Assembly (NCBI RefSeq): GCF_000621445.1
Contig: NZ_JHYI01000006.1
Location: forward strand, 248,001-312,000
DNA from: Alkalihalobacillus bogoriensis ATCC BAA-922
GTDB lineage: Bacteria; Bacillota; Bacilli; Bacillales; Bacillaceae_F
Direction of reading: 5' to 3'
DNA length: 64,000 bases
In this document: in pieces, positions 25,880 to 34,811 of the stretch
Layout of the letters: the number at the start of each line of letters is the position of its first letter
Position numbering within the stretch: the first letter of the stretch is position 1
The notes under the pieces: generated by a model
What the model saw: only the letters and a program-made list of their open reading frames with translations
Told to the model about the DNA's origin: nothing
Databases searched by the model: none
Program-made: the position numbers and the translations under genes

Positions 25880-26190
25880 GTCACTTTCCTCCTACTTTTG
25901 TTGTTCACTGTTTGTACGAACACTTTGCTAATTGCACATAATTATTGTACAATATCCGTAAAGGTGGGAAACACAATAATTTAAGCCATACACATGGTTG
26001 CCCAATTTGCCTACCCATATCTAATTAAATCCATTTTCTCACATTTGTCCTGGCAACAAAAGCAGCTTATGCAGTGAGCAAGAAATAATTCACTGTACAT
26101 TCGACCAAGCAACCTAAATTAGGATTGGCACGAATGATCGTTACCCCCTTTTAATACAATGGATGTAAAGGACTATCATCTATTAAATAA
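25880..26190. other. Intergenic region between pepV and ytzE
   Basis: No gene, repeat or clear promoter could be supported. The region separates two divergent genes, so both promoters should lie here. A TACAAT-like box is at about 26153-26158, without a good -35. Confidence 0.4.
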
Positions 26191-26201
26191 GGAGTGGTTT
26201 T

Positions 26202-26420
26202 TTGAAAACTTCAACTGATCGTATGATGACACGAATTAAATCGATTTACCTCTATATAAAACAAAGGGGGACCGTCTCAACGAATGAATTAGTTGAAGAG
26301 TTTGGGATTACTCAAAGAACAATCCAGCGGGACTTAAACGTCTTAGAGTATAATGATTTAGTCTTTAGTCCGAGCCGTGGGAAATGGACAGTGACAAAGA
26401 AGAAAACAAAAGTCTCATAA
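26202..26420 (+). CDS. ytzE: Small DeoR-type helix-turn-helix protein (YtzE-like)
   Basis: 72 residues from TTG 26202, which has GGAGTGG seven bases before it. It is a stand-alone DeoR-type winged helix: RIKSIYLYIKQRGTVSTNEL, then EEFGITQRTIQRDLNVLEYN and the short wing SPSRGKWTV. No effector domain is present, as in B. subtilis YtzE. Target genes are unknown. Confidence 0.85.
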   Translation: MKTSTDRMMTRIKSIYLYIKQRGTVSTNELVEEFGITQRTIQRDLNVLEYNDLVFSPSRGKWTVTKKKTKVS

Positions 26421-26442
26421 AACTACATGATAAAGAAGGATT

Positions 26443-26477
26443 AGCCACAGTATCGGTCACTGTGGCTTTTCCTTTTT
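26443..26477 (+). terminator. ytzE terminator
   Basis: AGCCACAGT (26443-26451) pairs with ACTGTGGCT (26459-26467), then TTTCCTTTTTTT. It abuts the stop of the convergent pseudouridine synthase gene. Confidence 0.88.
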
Positions 26478-27194
26478 TTAAGACGAATGGCTTCTTAACA
26501 GTTCCACTTCATCTTCGGTTAATTCCCGATACTCTCCTAACGCTAACTCTTCGTCAAGTTGTAACGGTCCAATCGATATCCTCTTTAGTTCTGTTACCCT
26601 TTTACCTACTGCAATAAACATTCTTTTTACTTGATGAAACTTCCCTTCTGAAATCGTTAACGAAATCGTTGAGATCTCACCTTGTTTATCTATTATTAAT
26701 TCAGCTGGTTTCGTAACGTAACCATCATCTAACTCGACTCCTTGCTTGAATTGAGAAATATCTTCTTCAGACACTCTTCCTCTCACCGTAGCTATGTATG
26801 TCTTTGGTACATGTTTTTTAGGAGCCATTAATTCATGCGCTAATTTTCCGTCATTTGTTAAAAGTACAAATCCCTCTGTATCTTTATCTAAACGCCCGAC
26901 TGGAAACGGGTCAAACATGGCATGCTCGTAAGCAAGAAGATCAACGACAGTTTCATGTTCAGTATCTTCCGTTGCAGAAATAACCCCTTTTGGTTTATTT
27001 AACATTAAATAAATAAACTCTTTATACTCCACTATTTCACCATGAACAACAACTTCATTTTTTTCTGGGTCTACTTGTGTTTTTGGATCTTTTGCTGGTT
27101 TTCCATCAACAAGAACTGTTCCTGTTTTTAATATTTTTTTTACTTCCTTACGAGTACCATACCCCATATTGGCTAATAGTTTATCAATTCTCAT
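26478..27194 (-). CDS. ytzG: 16S rRNA pseudouridine synthase, RsuA family (YtzG-like)
   Basis: 238 residues from ATG 27194, after GAGGTG. An N-terminal S4 RNA-binding domain (about 1-60, MRIDKLLANMGYGTRKEVKK) is followed by the RsuA/RluB catalytic domain with the active-site Asp in FPVGRLDKDTEGFVLLTNDG (about 99-118). The RsuA family makes pseudouridine at 16S position 516 or nearby sites. The start overlaps the end of the upstream gene by 11 bases. Confidence 0.9.
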   Translation of the reverse strand: MRIDKLLANMGYGTRKEVKKILKTGTVLVDGKPAKDPKTQVDPEKNEVVVHGEIVEYKEFIYLMLNKPKGVISATEDTEHETVVDLLAYEHAMFDPFPVGRLDKDTEGFVLLTNDGKLAHELMAPKKHVPKTYIATVRGRVSEEDISQFKQGVELDDGYVTKPAELIIDKQGEISTISLTISEGKFHQVKRMFIAVGKRVTELKRISIGPLQLDEELALGEYRELTEDEVELLRSHSS

Positions 27195-27867
27195 CACGCA
27201 CCTCTTTTTCCACTTCACTTGCAATTTTATTACCAAAATGACCTAATGTATTGTTTATATAACTTTGAATGACACCACGGCTCGTAATTTCAAGTGAATG
27301 TTGAAGTATCTCATCGTTTTCTTTTTCGTTTTGTAATTCTTTTTTTACGGTAACAGCAAAGCGAATCGCCAATTCCGTCACTTTTTTATTTATATAGTAT
27401 ACTTCTTCTTCCGCCGCTTTAATGAGTTTCATATCTCTTAAAAACCATTGTTTGACTTGTTTGAACTCCTCTTTATCATCTTCTTCAAGCGCTAGCATCG
27501 CTTTATTGTCTTTGATACTTTGGTCGGCATGACCGACAAACTTACAAGGAACGATTCTGCCATACGTAATAAGTTTCTGTACATCTTCTTTCATCATCGC
27601 CGTAGCAAAATAATAAAATACGCAATCCTCTGAAAAGAGATGACCATACGTTTCAAAAAAAGGAGCATACTCCTCAGCAGGTAGTGTCAGCCATACATGT
27701 GTCGCCTTTGGAAACTCTTTTGCCGAAACTTCAAAGAGCACTTTAGAATGGCTAACTGCTTTTTTCAGCTTCTCCTTATTTCTAGAATACAATCCAACAT
27801 GAACATCGGGCTGTTTAAATTGTAACAGACATGTCGCTAATTTTCCGTAGCCAATTAGTATAACCAT
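27184..27867 (-). CDS. Rossmann-fold dehydrogenase-like protein
   Basis: 227 residues from ATG 27867, which follows GGAGG by eight bases. The N-terminus MVILIGYGKLATCLLQF is a dinucleotide-binding motif in the position used by pyrroline-5-carboxylate reductase relatives, followed by SRNKEKLKKAV (NADP-like basic residues) and HVWLTLPAEEY. The C-terminal half is helical and lacks a recognised catalytic signature. The reaction is unknown. It is cotranscribed with the pseudouridine synthase gene. Confidence 0.65.
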   Translation of the reverse strand: MVILIGYGKLATCLLQFKQPDVHVGLYSRNKEKLKKAVSHSKVLFEVSAKEFPKATHVWLTLPAEEYAPFFETYGHLFSEDCVFYYFATAMMKEDVQKLITYGRIVPCKFVGHADQSIKDNKAMLALEEDDKEEFKQVKQWFLRDMKLIKAAEEEVYYINKKVTELAIRFAVTVKKELQNEKENDEILQHSLEITSRGVIQSYINNTLGHFGNKIASEVEKEVRDEN

Positions 27868-27893
27868 CCGTATCTCCTCCATAATATTAGGTT

Positions 27894-27939
27894 AAAAAAA
27901 GGCCGCCCCAGTAGGTGATGATTCCCCTTTGGGACAACC
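27894..27939 (-). terminator. Terminator after the SEDS gene pair
   Basis: On the minus strand GGTTGTCCCA (27939-27930) pairs with TGGGGCGGCC (27910-27901), including G-T pairs, then T7. It separates the rodA-like gene from the dehydrogenase-like gene. Confidence 0.8.
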
Positions 27940-27992
27940 TTCATAAAATGAAGCGTCGTCGATTTCTATTTTTTCTCTAAGTGCCTTTTTCC

Positions 27993-29165
27993 CTAATCTT
28001 CCTCGGTCTCAAACATGTAATAGCGCGTTCTCATATTCACATTTAATACAATTCCAATCGCCAGCATATTTGTCATAATCGCACTTCCCCCATAACTAAT
28101 AAACGGAAGAGCCAAACCAGTAATCGGCATTAAACCAATCGTCATGGCGATATTTTGAAAGATTTGAAATACTAATAATCCAACAACACCTGAAACTAAA
28201 TACGTCCCAAATAAATTGTTACAACTAAAGGCGATAATGATCATCCGATAAAACATAAAGAAATATATGACGAGCAACACAGTGGCTCCGATAAACCCAA
28301 ACTCTTCTCCAATGACTGTAAAAATGAAGTCAGTATGAATTTCGGGTACTCTTCCACTTTGAGATTGTAACCCTTCCATAAATCCTGAACCATATAACTG
28401 TCCTGAGCCAATTCCTCGTAAAGCTTCTGTTAACTGGTAACCATAGCTTGCTTCATGGCTTCTAGGGTCTAGCCATCCATATATCCGTTCCATTTGGTGA
28501 GATTCAATCACTTTTGAGAAAATAGAAAAGTAATTATTGTGTAACCAAACTAAAAATCCTAACCCTGCCACTACTAACGATCCTAATAACCCTAACATTC
28601 TCCAAGTTACACCAGACATAAGTACCATTGTCGCCATAATACTTCCGATAACGAGAGCCGTTCCTAAGTCTGGCTGAATAAGAATTAAGAAAAAAGGGGG
28701 CAAGCCTACTGCCATTATTTTTCCTACTAACACAACATCAGAAGATAAACTTTTTGCTCGACCTTCTTTTGTAATGCGATAAAGTAAATGCGATAACGCG
28801 ATTATAACAAAAATTTTCACAAACTCTGACGGCTGAAATTCGAAAAAACCGAGGTCAATCCAACGTCTTGATCCGTTTTTTACAACCCCTCCAAAATGAA
28901 CCCATAGCAATAAGATAATTCCTAATACATACAATGGGATTGAAAAACTTCGTAACAATTCATAATCAATGGTCATAACCGCTACCATAATAATTAACCC
29001 GGCAATAAACCAAATGACTTGGCGCTCCACAAAATAAGTCGGGTCATTTGCATAATACTGACCCGAACCACTATACACAGCAATTAAACTAATACACATT
29101 AATAAGAACAGTAAAAACAATAATGTATAATCAATTTGTTGCCAATACGATTTACGTTCTTCCAT
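27993..29165 (-). CDS. RodA-like SEDS peptidoglycan polymerase
   Basis: 390 residues from ATG 29165 (GGAGG ten bases upstream); in-frame ATGs at 29195 and 29228 are possible. About ten membrane segments. SEDS hallmarks are RRWIDLGFFEFQPSEFVKI (about 115-133), QPDLGTALV, the catalytic-loop segment PEIHTDFIFTVIGEEFGFIG (Asp) and MPITGLALPFISYGGSA. SEDS proteins polymerise lipid II with a partner PBP. It overlaps or nearly overlaps the upstream SEDS gene. No PBP gene is adjacent, so the partner is elsewhere. Confidence 0.88.
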   Translation of the reverse strand: MEERKSYWQQIDYTLLFLLFLLMCISLIAVYSGSGQYYANDPTYFVERQVIWFIAGLIIMVAVMTIDYELLRSFSIPLYVLGIILLLWVHFGGVVKNGSRRWIDLGFFEFQPSEFVKIFVIIALSHLLYRITKEGRAKSLSSDVVLVGKIMAVGLPPFFLILIQPDLGTALVIGSIMATMVLMSGVTWRMLGLLGSLVVAGLGFLVWLHNNYFSIFSKVIESHQMERIYGWLDPRSHEASYGYQLTEALRGIGSGQLYGSGFMEGLQSQSGRVPEIHTDFIFTVIGEEFGFIGATVLLVIYFFMFYRMIIIAFSCNNLFGTYLVSGVVGLLVFQIFQNIAMTIGLMPITGLALPFISYGGSAIMTNMLAIGIVLNVNMRTRYYMFETEED

Positions 29166-29208
29166 TATGTCCTGTCCTCCATCTATATCAAACATCGTTA
29201 CTTCATCT

Positions 29209-30342
29209 TTATGCTGAAAGCTCGACATCTTCCTTCATTCTTTTAACTTTTCGATTATGTCTAGAAATGTTAGCTAAAATAGCAATTGAAACTAATGACA
29301 CTAAGAGAGACGATCCACCGTTACTAATAAAAGGTAATGGGATCCCCGTAATTGGTAACAGCCCCGCCACAGCGCCAACATTAAAAACAATTTGAACTGC
29401 AATTTGAAACACAATTCCGTATGCTAATAAACTTCCAAACGGACTTTTACATTGTGCCCCAATTAAAACACCTTTTACAAGAATAATAAAATAACAAATA
29501 AAGATAAAGACTACTCCAATCAACCCTAATTCTTCCGATATGATAGCAAGAATAAAATCTGTGTGGGCCTCAGGTAAATATCCGAGTTTTTGTACACTTT
29601 GGCCTAACCCTACTCCCGATAATCCACCATGTGTAATCGCAACATACGATTGAATCAAGTGATATCCAGAGTCGACCGGGTCTGCAAACGGATCGCGGAA
29701 TCCAACTAACCGTTTTAATCGATACGGTTCAAAAACCGCAAGCACCGTAAATAAAGACGCTCCAATTGTCGCAAGTCCTATTAAATGAGTAAACTTCGCA
29801 CCAGAAAAAAAGACAATTAAGCCAGTAACAAATAAAATTGATGTTGCTGTTCCTAAATCTGGCTGCCCCATAATTAACCCTAAAATCACACAAACGACGA
29901 TAAGTGGAGGCAATAAACCTTTCACAAACTGATTAATATATGCTTGCTTCGAAGAATATACTTGCGCTAAATAAATAATAATACCAATTTTAACAAACTC
30001 TGAAGGTTGCATTCGTAGTGGTCCAACTTGCAACCACCGTTGGGCACCATTTACAGAAATACCAGAAGTCAATACTAATATTAGTAAAACAATAGAGAAA
30101 CCAACAATATAGGGTGAGAGTTTACGGTACGATAAATAAGGAAAATGCATAAAAAACGCAAATGCCACCGTAGCTAAACCAAACCACATCAATTGCCGTT
30201 TAAAAAAATAATAATAATCTCCTTGCTCATATAATGCTATAACATAGCTTGAACTAAACACCATAATTAAGCCAAATACAGCTAACAAAAATGTCGTTAT
30301 AATTAAAAGCCAGTCATTATCCTTTGAAAATGAATAATTCAT
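29209..30342 (-). CDS. FtsW/RodA-family SEDS glycosyltransferase
   Basis: 377 residues from ATG 30342, after GGGGGACAGG. About ten membrane segments with the SEDS motifs AQRWLQVGPLRMQPSEFVKI (about 99-118), QPDLGTATS, PEAHTDFILAIISEELGLIG and LPITGIPLPFISNGGSS. It looks closer to the FtsW side than its neighbour, from the extended GFRDPFADPVDSGYHLIQ loop. A second SEDS gene follows at once, and a MurJ/YtgP-type flippase gene lies upstream across a repeat region. Confidence 0.88.
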   Translation of the reverse strand: MNYSFSKDNDWLLIITTFLLAVFGLIMVFSSSYVIALYEQGDYYYFFKRQLMWFGLATVAFAFFMHFPYLSYRKLSPYIVGFSIVLLILVLTSGISVNGAQRWLQVGPLRMQPSEFVKIGIIIYLAQVYSSKQAYINQFVKGLLPPLIVVCVILGLIMGQPDLGTATSILFVTGLIVFFSGAKFTHLIGLATIGASLFTVLAVFEPYRLKRLVGFRDPFADPVDSGYHLIQSYVAITHGGLSGVGLGQSVQKLGYLPEAHTDFILAIISEELGLIGVVFIFICYFIILVKGVLIGAQCKSPFGSLLAYGIVFQIAVQIVFNVGAVAGLLPITGIPLPFISNGGSSLLVSLVSIAILANISRHNRKVKRMKEDVELSA

Positions 30343-30479
30343 CCTGTCCCCCGATTTCGCCCCGAAAAAAACGAGTTGGCGCTTTTTACATTGCTTGTAC
30401 AATTATATCACTCCAACAATAAGAGAGAAAGAGGGATTACCTGTCAACCATTGTCTAAAACTATGTAAAAGAACCAAAG

Positions 30480-30727
30480 GTCGGGGTTTGACCTTTGGTT
30501 CTTTTCCTTTTCCGCGCAGAGCTTGCCCCTTTTTTAGTCCAAACTGCCCTTTGTTTGGACGCAGGGGCTTGCGCTGTGCGGACCAGTCGGGGTTTGACCT
30601 TTGGTTCTTTTCCTTTTCCGCGCAGAACTTCCCCCTTTTTTAGTCCAAACTGCCCTTTGTTTGGACGCAGGGGCTTGCGCTGTGCGGACCAGTCGGGGGT
30701 TTGACCTTTGGTTCTTTTCCTTTTCCG
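30480..30727. repeat. 106-bp tandem repeat, 2.3 copies
   Basis: Unit starts (GTCGGGGTTTGACCTTTGGTT) fall at 30480, 30586 and 30692, exactly 106 bp apart. The first two units are nearly identical; the third stops after 36 bp. Each full unit contains the inverted repeat GTCCAAAC..GTTTGGAC. Open frames cross the array on both strands but look like by-products of the repeat. Confidence 0.9.
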
Positions 30728-30920
30728 TTCGGACATTTATTCCGCTATTTCATAAAAAACATGCCTTTTTTTAAAGCTATCGGACATACGTTCCGCTATT
30801 TGGCCAAATCAGCTTCAAAAACCTCCCGTTTTCCTGATTTAACGGAACATATCTATGTCCGATAAGATCCGAAAAACGTGAATCATGGTTAAAATAACGG
30901 ATCGTATGTCCGATATAATT
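30728..30920. repeat. Nested inverted-repeat element (GGACAT/TTCCG family), four copies
   Basis: Forward motif copies are at 30728-30750 and 30779-30801 (51 bp apart). Inverted copies are at about 30839-30864 and 30895-30920. The outer pair and inner pair are mutually complementary, so the whole region can fold as two nested stems. It abuts the 106-bp tandem repeat. Confidence 0.8.
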
Positions 30921-30976
30921 TCAAGTAAAAACCAGTACTATATTCTCGACCGATCCCTAGGTTACCCTTTGATTCT

Positions 30977-32602
30977 TTATTTCTTTCTCTTCAAAAAGCG
31001 GAATCGATTGCCTAATATTTGCCCTGCTAAATGGGAGCGAATGGATAACAACATATAAACAGCACCACCTATTAGAACACAAGCGGCAAGGACGATAACG
31101 GTATTACTCCAAACGTCTAATGGGAACCACCTTGTTAATATTCTTTGGCAAAGGAGTACAACGGCACCCATAATTGCTACAAAGATGCTAATTAGTAATA
31201 GTCGCTTTAATATAAAACGATAATCATAGTTGGCAAACTTTCCAATCGCCCACACATTGACAGAAATTAATATTCCGTACCCTATATATGTAGCCACGAC
31301 AGCCCCCGTTGGACCCATTGAATAAATAAGCCAATAGTTTAAAATTAATTTTGCCAAAAGCGCAGCAACCAAACCAATCACAGCAAATTTTTGTCGGTTC
31401 ATTCCTTGTAAAATAGCTGAGGTGACCGATGCTAACGCAAAAAATAAGGCAATAGGAGCATAAACTTGTAAAATCTCCCCACCCATTTGGATTTCGGAAA
31501 TACCATAAAGCGCGCCAAACGCAGGGAAAGCTAATAAAGATAATCCAGCTGCTGCAGGCAATGTAAGAAATAATATAATTTGATATGTTTGCGTAATTTG
31601 TTGTTGTAATTCTTTTTGATTACCTGAAGTGAAAGACTTTGTAATTGTCGGGACAAGTGTAATTGAAAATGCTGTCGCTAAGGCGACTGGAATTAAAATA
31701 ACTTTATGAGCTGTTTGAGAAACAATCGCAAAAGCTGTCTCTGCTTCGTTTTGAGATACTCCGGATGCAATTAGCGCATTATTAAATGTAAATAAATCAA
31801 TCGACTGAAACAACGGAATCGCTAACGCTACAAATGAAAGAGGGAGCGCATAAGAAATAAGCTCCTTGTACATTGTTTTTAGTGGAATATCATGATTAAC
31901 AGTGCTTTCTTGTAGCTGTTCGTTTAACATTTTACGTCTTTTAAACCAATAATAAAGAAGTACACTTAAACCACCTAACGCCCCAACAAATGCGCCAAAT
32001 GTCGCAAAGCCAACAGCAATGGCAATATTGCCATCATACACGCCGACAATAAAGTAAGTGACACTTAAAATAAAAGCGATACGAACGATTTGTTCAACAA
32101 CTTGGGATACAGCAGTTGGTCCCATCGATTGAAACCCCTGAAAATATCCCCGAATAATCGACATATACGGAACGATAATAAGAGCAACACTGACCATCCG
32201 AATCGTAAACACCATGTCTTCCATCGAATTACCTTTTAGTGTTTGTGGATCACTTATAATCAAATTGGCAATAACCGGTGCCATAAAAAACAAAGCTAAA
32301 AACGCAATACAACCACTCACTGACATCACAATCGATGCAGACTGAAACAGTTTTCTACCAGTATGATAATCACCTAAAGCATTATACTTTGAAACAAACT
32401 TTGAAACAGCTAGTGGAACACCCATTGTTGACATCGTAAGAAGCACAGTATAGGGTAAATAACCATATGTATATAAAGCAAGTCCCGTTTGACCTACAAT
32501 TGCGGTAAACGGAATGATATATAATAACCCTAGAAACTTAGATAAGAACGTAGCCGCCGTTAAAAGTTTGGTGCCACGAATAAGTTTTGAATCGGACATC
32601 AT
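30977..32602 (-). CDS. ytgP: YtgP-like polysaccharide/lipid II flippase (MOP superfamily)
   Basis: 541 residues with about 14 membrane segments, the usual size of YtgP. The N-terminus LIRGTKLLTAATFLSKFLGLLYIIPF and the GYFQGFQSMGPTAVSQVVEQ segment are typical of the Wzx/MurJ-like MOP exporters. In B. subtilis this group contains a lipid II flippase (MurJ, the former YtgP) beside Amj. ATG 32602 or 32599 follows GGAGG. Its location upstream of two SEDS polymerases fits a cell-wall role. Confidence 0.88.
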   Translation of the reverse strand: MMSDSKLIRGTKLLTAATFLSKFLGLLYIIPFTAIVGQTGLALYTYGYLPYTVLLTMSTMGVPLAVSKFVSKYNALGDYHTGRKLFQSASIVMSVSGCIAFLALFFMAPVIANLIISDPQTLKGNSMEDMVFTIRMVSVALIIVPYMSIIRGYFQGFQSMGPTAVSQVVEQIVRIAFILSVTYFIVGVYDGNIAIAVGFATFGAFVGALGGLSVLLYYWFKRRKMLNEQLQESTVNHDIPLKTMYKELISYALPLSFVALAIPLFQSIDLFTFNNALIASGVSQNEAETAFAIVSQTAHKVILIPVALATAFSITLVPTITKSFTSGNQKELQQQITQTYQIILFLTLPAAAGLSLLAFPAFGALYGISEIQMGGEILQVYAPIALFFALASVTSAILQGMNRQKFAVIGLVAALLAKLILNYWLIYSMGPTGAVVATYIGYGILISVNVWAIGKFANYDYRFILKRLLLISIFVAIMGAVVLLCQRILTRWFPLDVWSNTVIVLAACVLIGGAVYMLLSIRSHLAGQILGNRFRFLKRKK

Positions 32603-32632
32603 TTCCTCCTAGTTATGTAAAAATGAACCTAT

Positions 32633-33037
32633 TTACTTATCAATGAGAAGTTTTAAATAATATTCTCGTGTTCTCGGTCCATCAAATTCACAAAAGTATA
32701 TCCCTTGCCATCTTCCTAATAATAGCCGTCCATCTTTAATGATAACGGTTTGAGATGAGCCAACCGTACTCGCTTTTAAATGAGAAGCAGAGTTTCCTTC
32801 AAAGTGTCGGTATTTCGGATGTTCCCAAGGGTATACCTCATCTAATCTCATTAACATATCCTTTACAACATCTGGATCTGCATTTTCATTTATTGTGATT
32901 CCCGCTGTTGTATGAGGACAATAAATCGTTATCATTCCATTTTTGACATTTTTCTCTAAAATATAATCCTGCACTTTAGAAGTAATGTCAATCATTTCGT
33001 CTCTTTGATTTGTCGATAATGTTTTTATCACAACCAT
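32633..33037 (-). CDS. YjbQ/UPF0047 family protein
   Basis: 134 residues. The family core is intact: [20 protein letters not shown] (metal-binding His-rich loop, about 34-53), [18 protein letters not shown] and [19 protein letters not shown] at the C-terminus. YjbQ proteins show weak thiamin-phosphate-synthase activity, but their true role is unsettled. It is 30 bp upstream of the ytgP-like gene on the same strand, so cotranscription is likely. Confidence 0.92.
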   Translation of the reverse strand: MVVIKTLSTNQRDEMIDITSKVQDYILEKNVKNGMITIYCPHTTAGITINENADPDVVKDMLMRLDEVYPWEHPKYRHFEGNSASHLKASTVGSSQTVIIKDGRLLLGRWQGIYFCEFDGPRTREYYLKLLIDK

Positions 33038-33305
33038 GATTCTTTCCTCCTCTATCTCACACGATTTTCAAAACAAAAAAATAACTGCCCAACGACTGGG
33101 CAAAATAAAATAATCAGGATCGAATGGATTACAAATTCGAATTCACTTCACGATAAGTATAAATATTTTCTATAATGATTACCAATATAATTACCAAATT
33201 TCGTATTTTTCTATTTTACATCATTCCACTCGTTTTTTGTAATAAATTAAAATAATTGATAAAGTGAAAGAAGATAGTATCGAATAGTAAAGAGAAGGTG
33301 GAACA

Positions 33306-34583
33306 ATGAATTTTGATGTTATTGTAATCGGCGGTGGACCGTCTGGATTAATGGCTTCCATTGCAGCAGCCGAACAAGGGGCTAATGTCTTATTGCTAGA
33401 CAAAGGAGACAAACTTGGTCGAAAGCTTGCTATTTCTGGGGGCGGACGCTGTAACGTGACAAATCGGATGGAAATTAATGAACTAATTGCCCATATTCCT
33501 GGTAACGGTCGTTTTATGCATAGTCCGTTTTCTGTGTTTAATAATGAAGACATCATAAAGTTTTTTGAAGGGTTAGGTATTCGCTTAAAGGAAGAAGACC
33601 GTGGTCGAATGTTTCCTGTTTCTGATAAAGCGACAACTGTCGTAGAAACACTATTGCGACGTGTCCATCAATTAGGTGTCACTATTCAAACAAATACCGC
33701 AGTAAAAGAGGTCCAATATGACTCAGAAAAAGTCATCGGAGTAACATTACAATCAAATAAACAAATTCAAGCTAAAAATGTCATTATTGCAACAGGTGGA
33801 AAAAGTGTTCCGCACACAGGCTCTACCGGAGATGCGTACCCATGGGCGGAAAAAGCCGGCCATGCGATTACAGAACTTTATCCAACAGAGGTCCCTATTA
33901 CATCAAATGAGCCTTTTATAAAACAAAAAAAACTACAAGGTCTTTCCTTACGTAATATTGAGCTTTCTGTCATTAGTCCAAAAGAAAAAACAATTATTAC
34001 ACACGATGGCGATATGATTTTTACTCATTTCGGTATTTCTGGACCAGCCGTACTTCGTTGTAGTCAGTATGTCGTCAAAGCTTTAAAAAAATGGAACACA
34101 AATAAAATCACCATGAAAATCGATCATTTTCCCTCGCAATCAAGTGAAGACGTTTTTCAAGAAGTAAGAAAGGTATTAACAGCCGAACCGAAAAAAACAT
34201 TTAAAAATGTGATGAAAGGGTTTGTTCCTGAACGACTATTGCTCTTTCTCATCGAAGAGTTAAACATTGATGCCAATAAGCCGGCTTCTGAAATATCAAA
34301 TGAACTTGTTCGGGGATTTGTAAACAAAGTGAAAGACTTTCGGTTTACTGTCAATGGAACATTATCGCTTGAGAAAGCATTTGTAACAGGTGGTGGTGTC
34401 TCTGTGAAGGAAATTCATCCAAAAACAATGGAATCTAAAAAGAAGCACGGGTTGTTTTTTTGCGGAGAAGTGTTAGATATTCATGGGTACACTGGGGGCT
34501 ATAATATTACAGTCGCTTTTTCCACAGGATATACTGCGGGAAGAGCAGCTGGGGAAAAAAGCAAACATGTGTACGAGTTATAA
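33306..34583 (+). CDS. ytfP: HI0933-family flavoprotein (YtfP-like)
   Basis: 425 residues. The N-terminal FAD-binding motif [20 protein letters not shown] (about 5-24), the family signature [16 protein letters not shown] (about 37-52) and the C-terminal [19 protein letters not shown] (second FAD contact) are all present. HI0933 proteins are widespread NAD(P)/FAD oxidoreductases of unknown reaction. ATG 33306 follows AAGGTGG. The gene ends beside the DnaA-box cluster. Confidence 0.92.
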   Translation: MNFDVIVIGGGPSGLMASIAAAEQGANVLLLDKGDKLGRKLAISGGGRCNVTNRMEINELIAHIPGNGRFMHSPFSVFNNEDIIKFFEGLGIRLKEEDRGRMFPVSDKATTVVETLLRRVHQLGVTIQTNTAVKEVQYDSEKVIGVTLQSNKQIQAKNVIIATGGKSVPHTGSTGDAYPWAEKAGHAITELYPTEVPITSNEPFIKQKKLQGLSLRNIELSVISPKEKTIITHDGDMIFTHFGISGPAVLRCSQYVVKALKKWNTNKITMKIDHFPSQSSEDVFQEVRKVLTAEPKKTFKNVMKGFVPERLLLFLIEELNIDANKPASEISNELVRGFVNKVKDFRFTVNGTLSLEKAFVTGGGVSVKEIHPKTMESKKKHGLFFCGEVLDIHGYTGGYNITVAFSTGYTAGRAAGEKSKHVYEL

Positions 34584-34589
34584 ACAGGT

Positions 34590-34811
34590 TTATGCACAGC
34601 CTGTGGACAACTATGTTCACAGGCTTTCGACTTATTCTTAACATTTAATTAACGTTTCGACAACATTTTCACAACACTGTGAATAACCTAAATAGTTATA
34701 CACAAACTTATACACAAAATCAGTGGTTTTCCACAGTCATTTTTCACAGCTTTGTTAATATTTTTTAAATTTTTAGACAGATTTTATTTATACTTGTGGA
34801 TATGTGGATGT
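34590..34811. other. DnaA-box cluster with adjacent AT-rich tract
   Basis: Matches to the DnaA box TTATNCACA: TTATGCACA 34590-34598 (+), TTATACACA 34696-34704 (+) and 34708-34716 (+), TTATTCACA 34678-34686 (-). One-mismatch boxes: TTGTCCACA 34602-34610 (-), TTTTCCACA 34727-34735 (+), ATATCCACA 34795-34803 (-). Weaker: TTTTTCACA 34740-34748 (+), ACATCCACA 34803-34811 (-). An AT-rich stretch at about 34749-34792 resembles an unwinding element. dnaA and dnaN are absent. Confidence 0.8.

Noticed and set aside
30461-30736. Open frames on both strands across the 106-bp tandem repeat
   Set aside because: They repeat with the DNA unit, are very basic or Cys-rich, and have no SD.
33086-33102. TGCCCA..TGGGCA hairpin before yjbQ
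   Set aside because: The stem is only six pairs with no T run and no partner gene ending nearby.
34590-34811. Chromosomal origin oriC
   Set aside because: Boxes are dense, but dnaA, dnaN and the rest of the origin gene set are absent. Kept as a DnaA-box cluster only.
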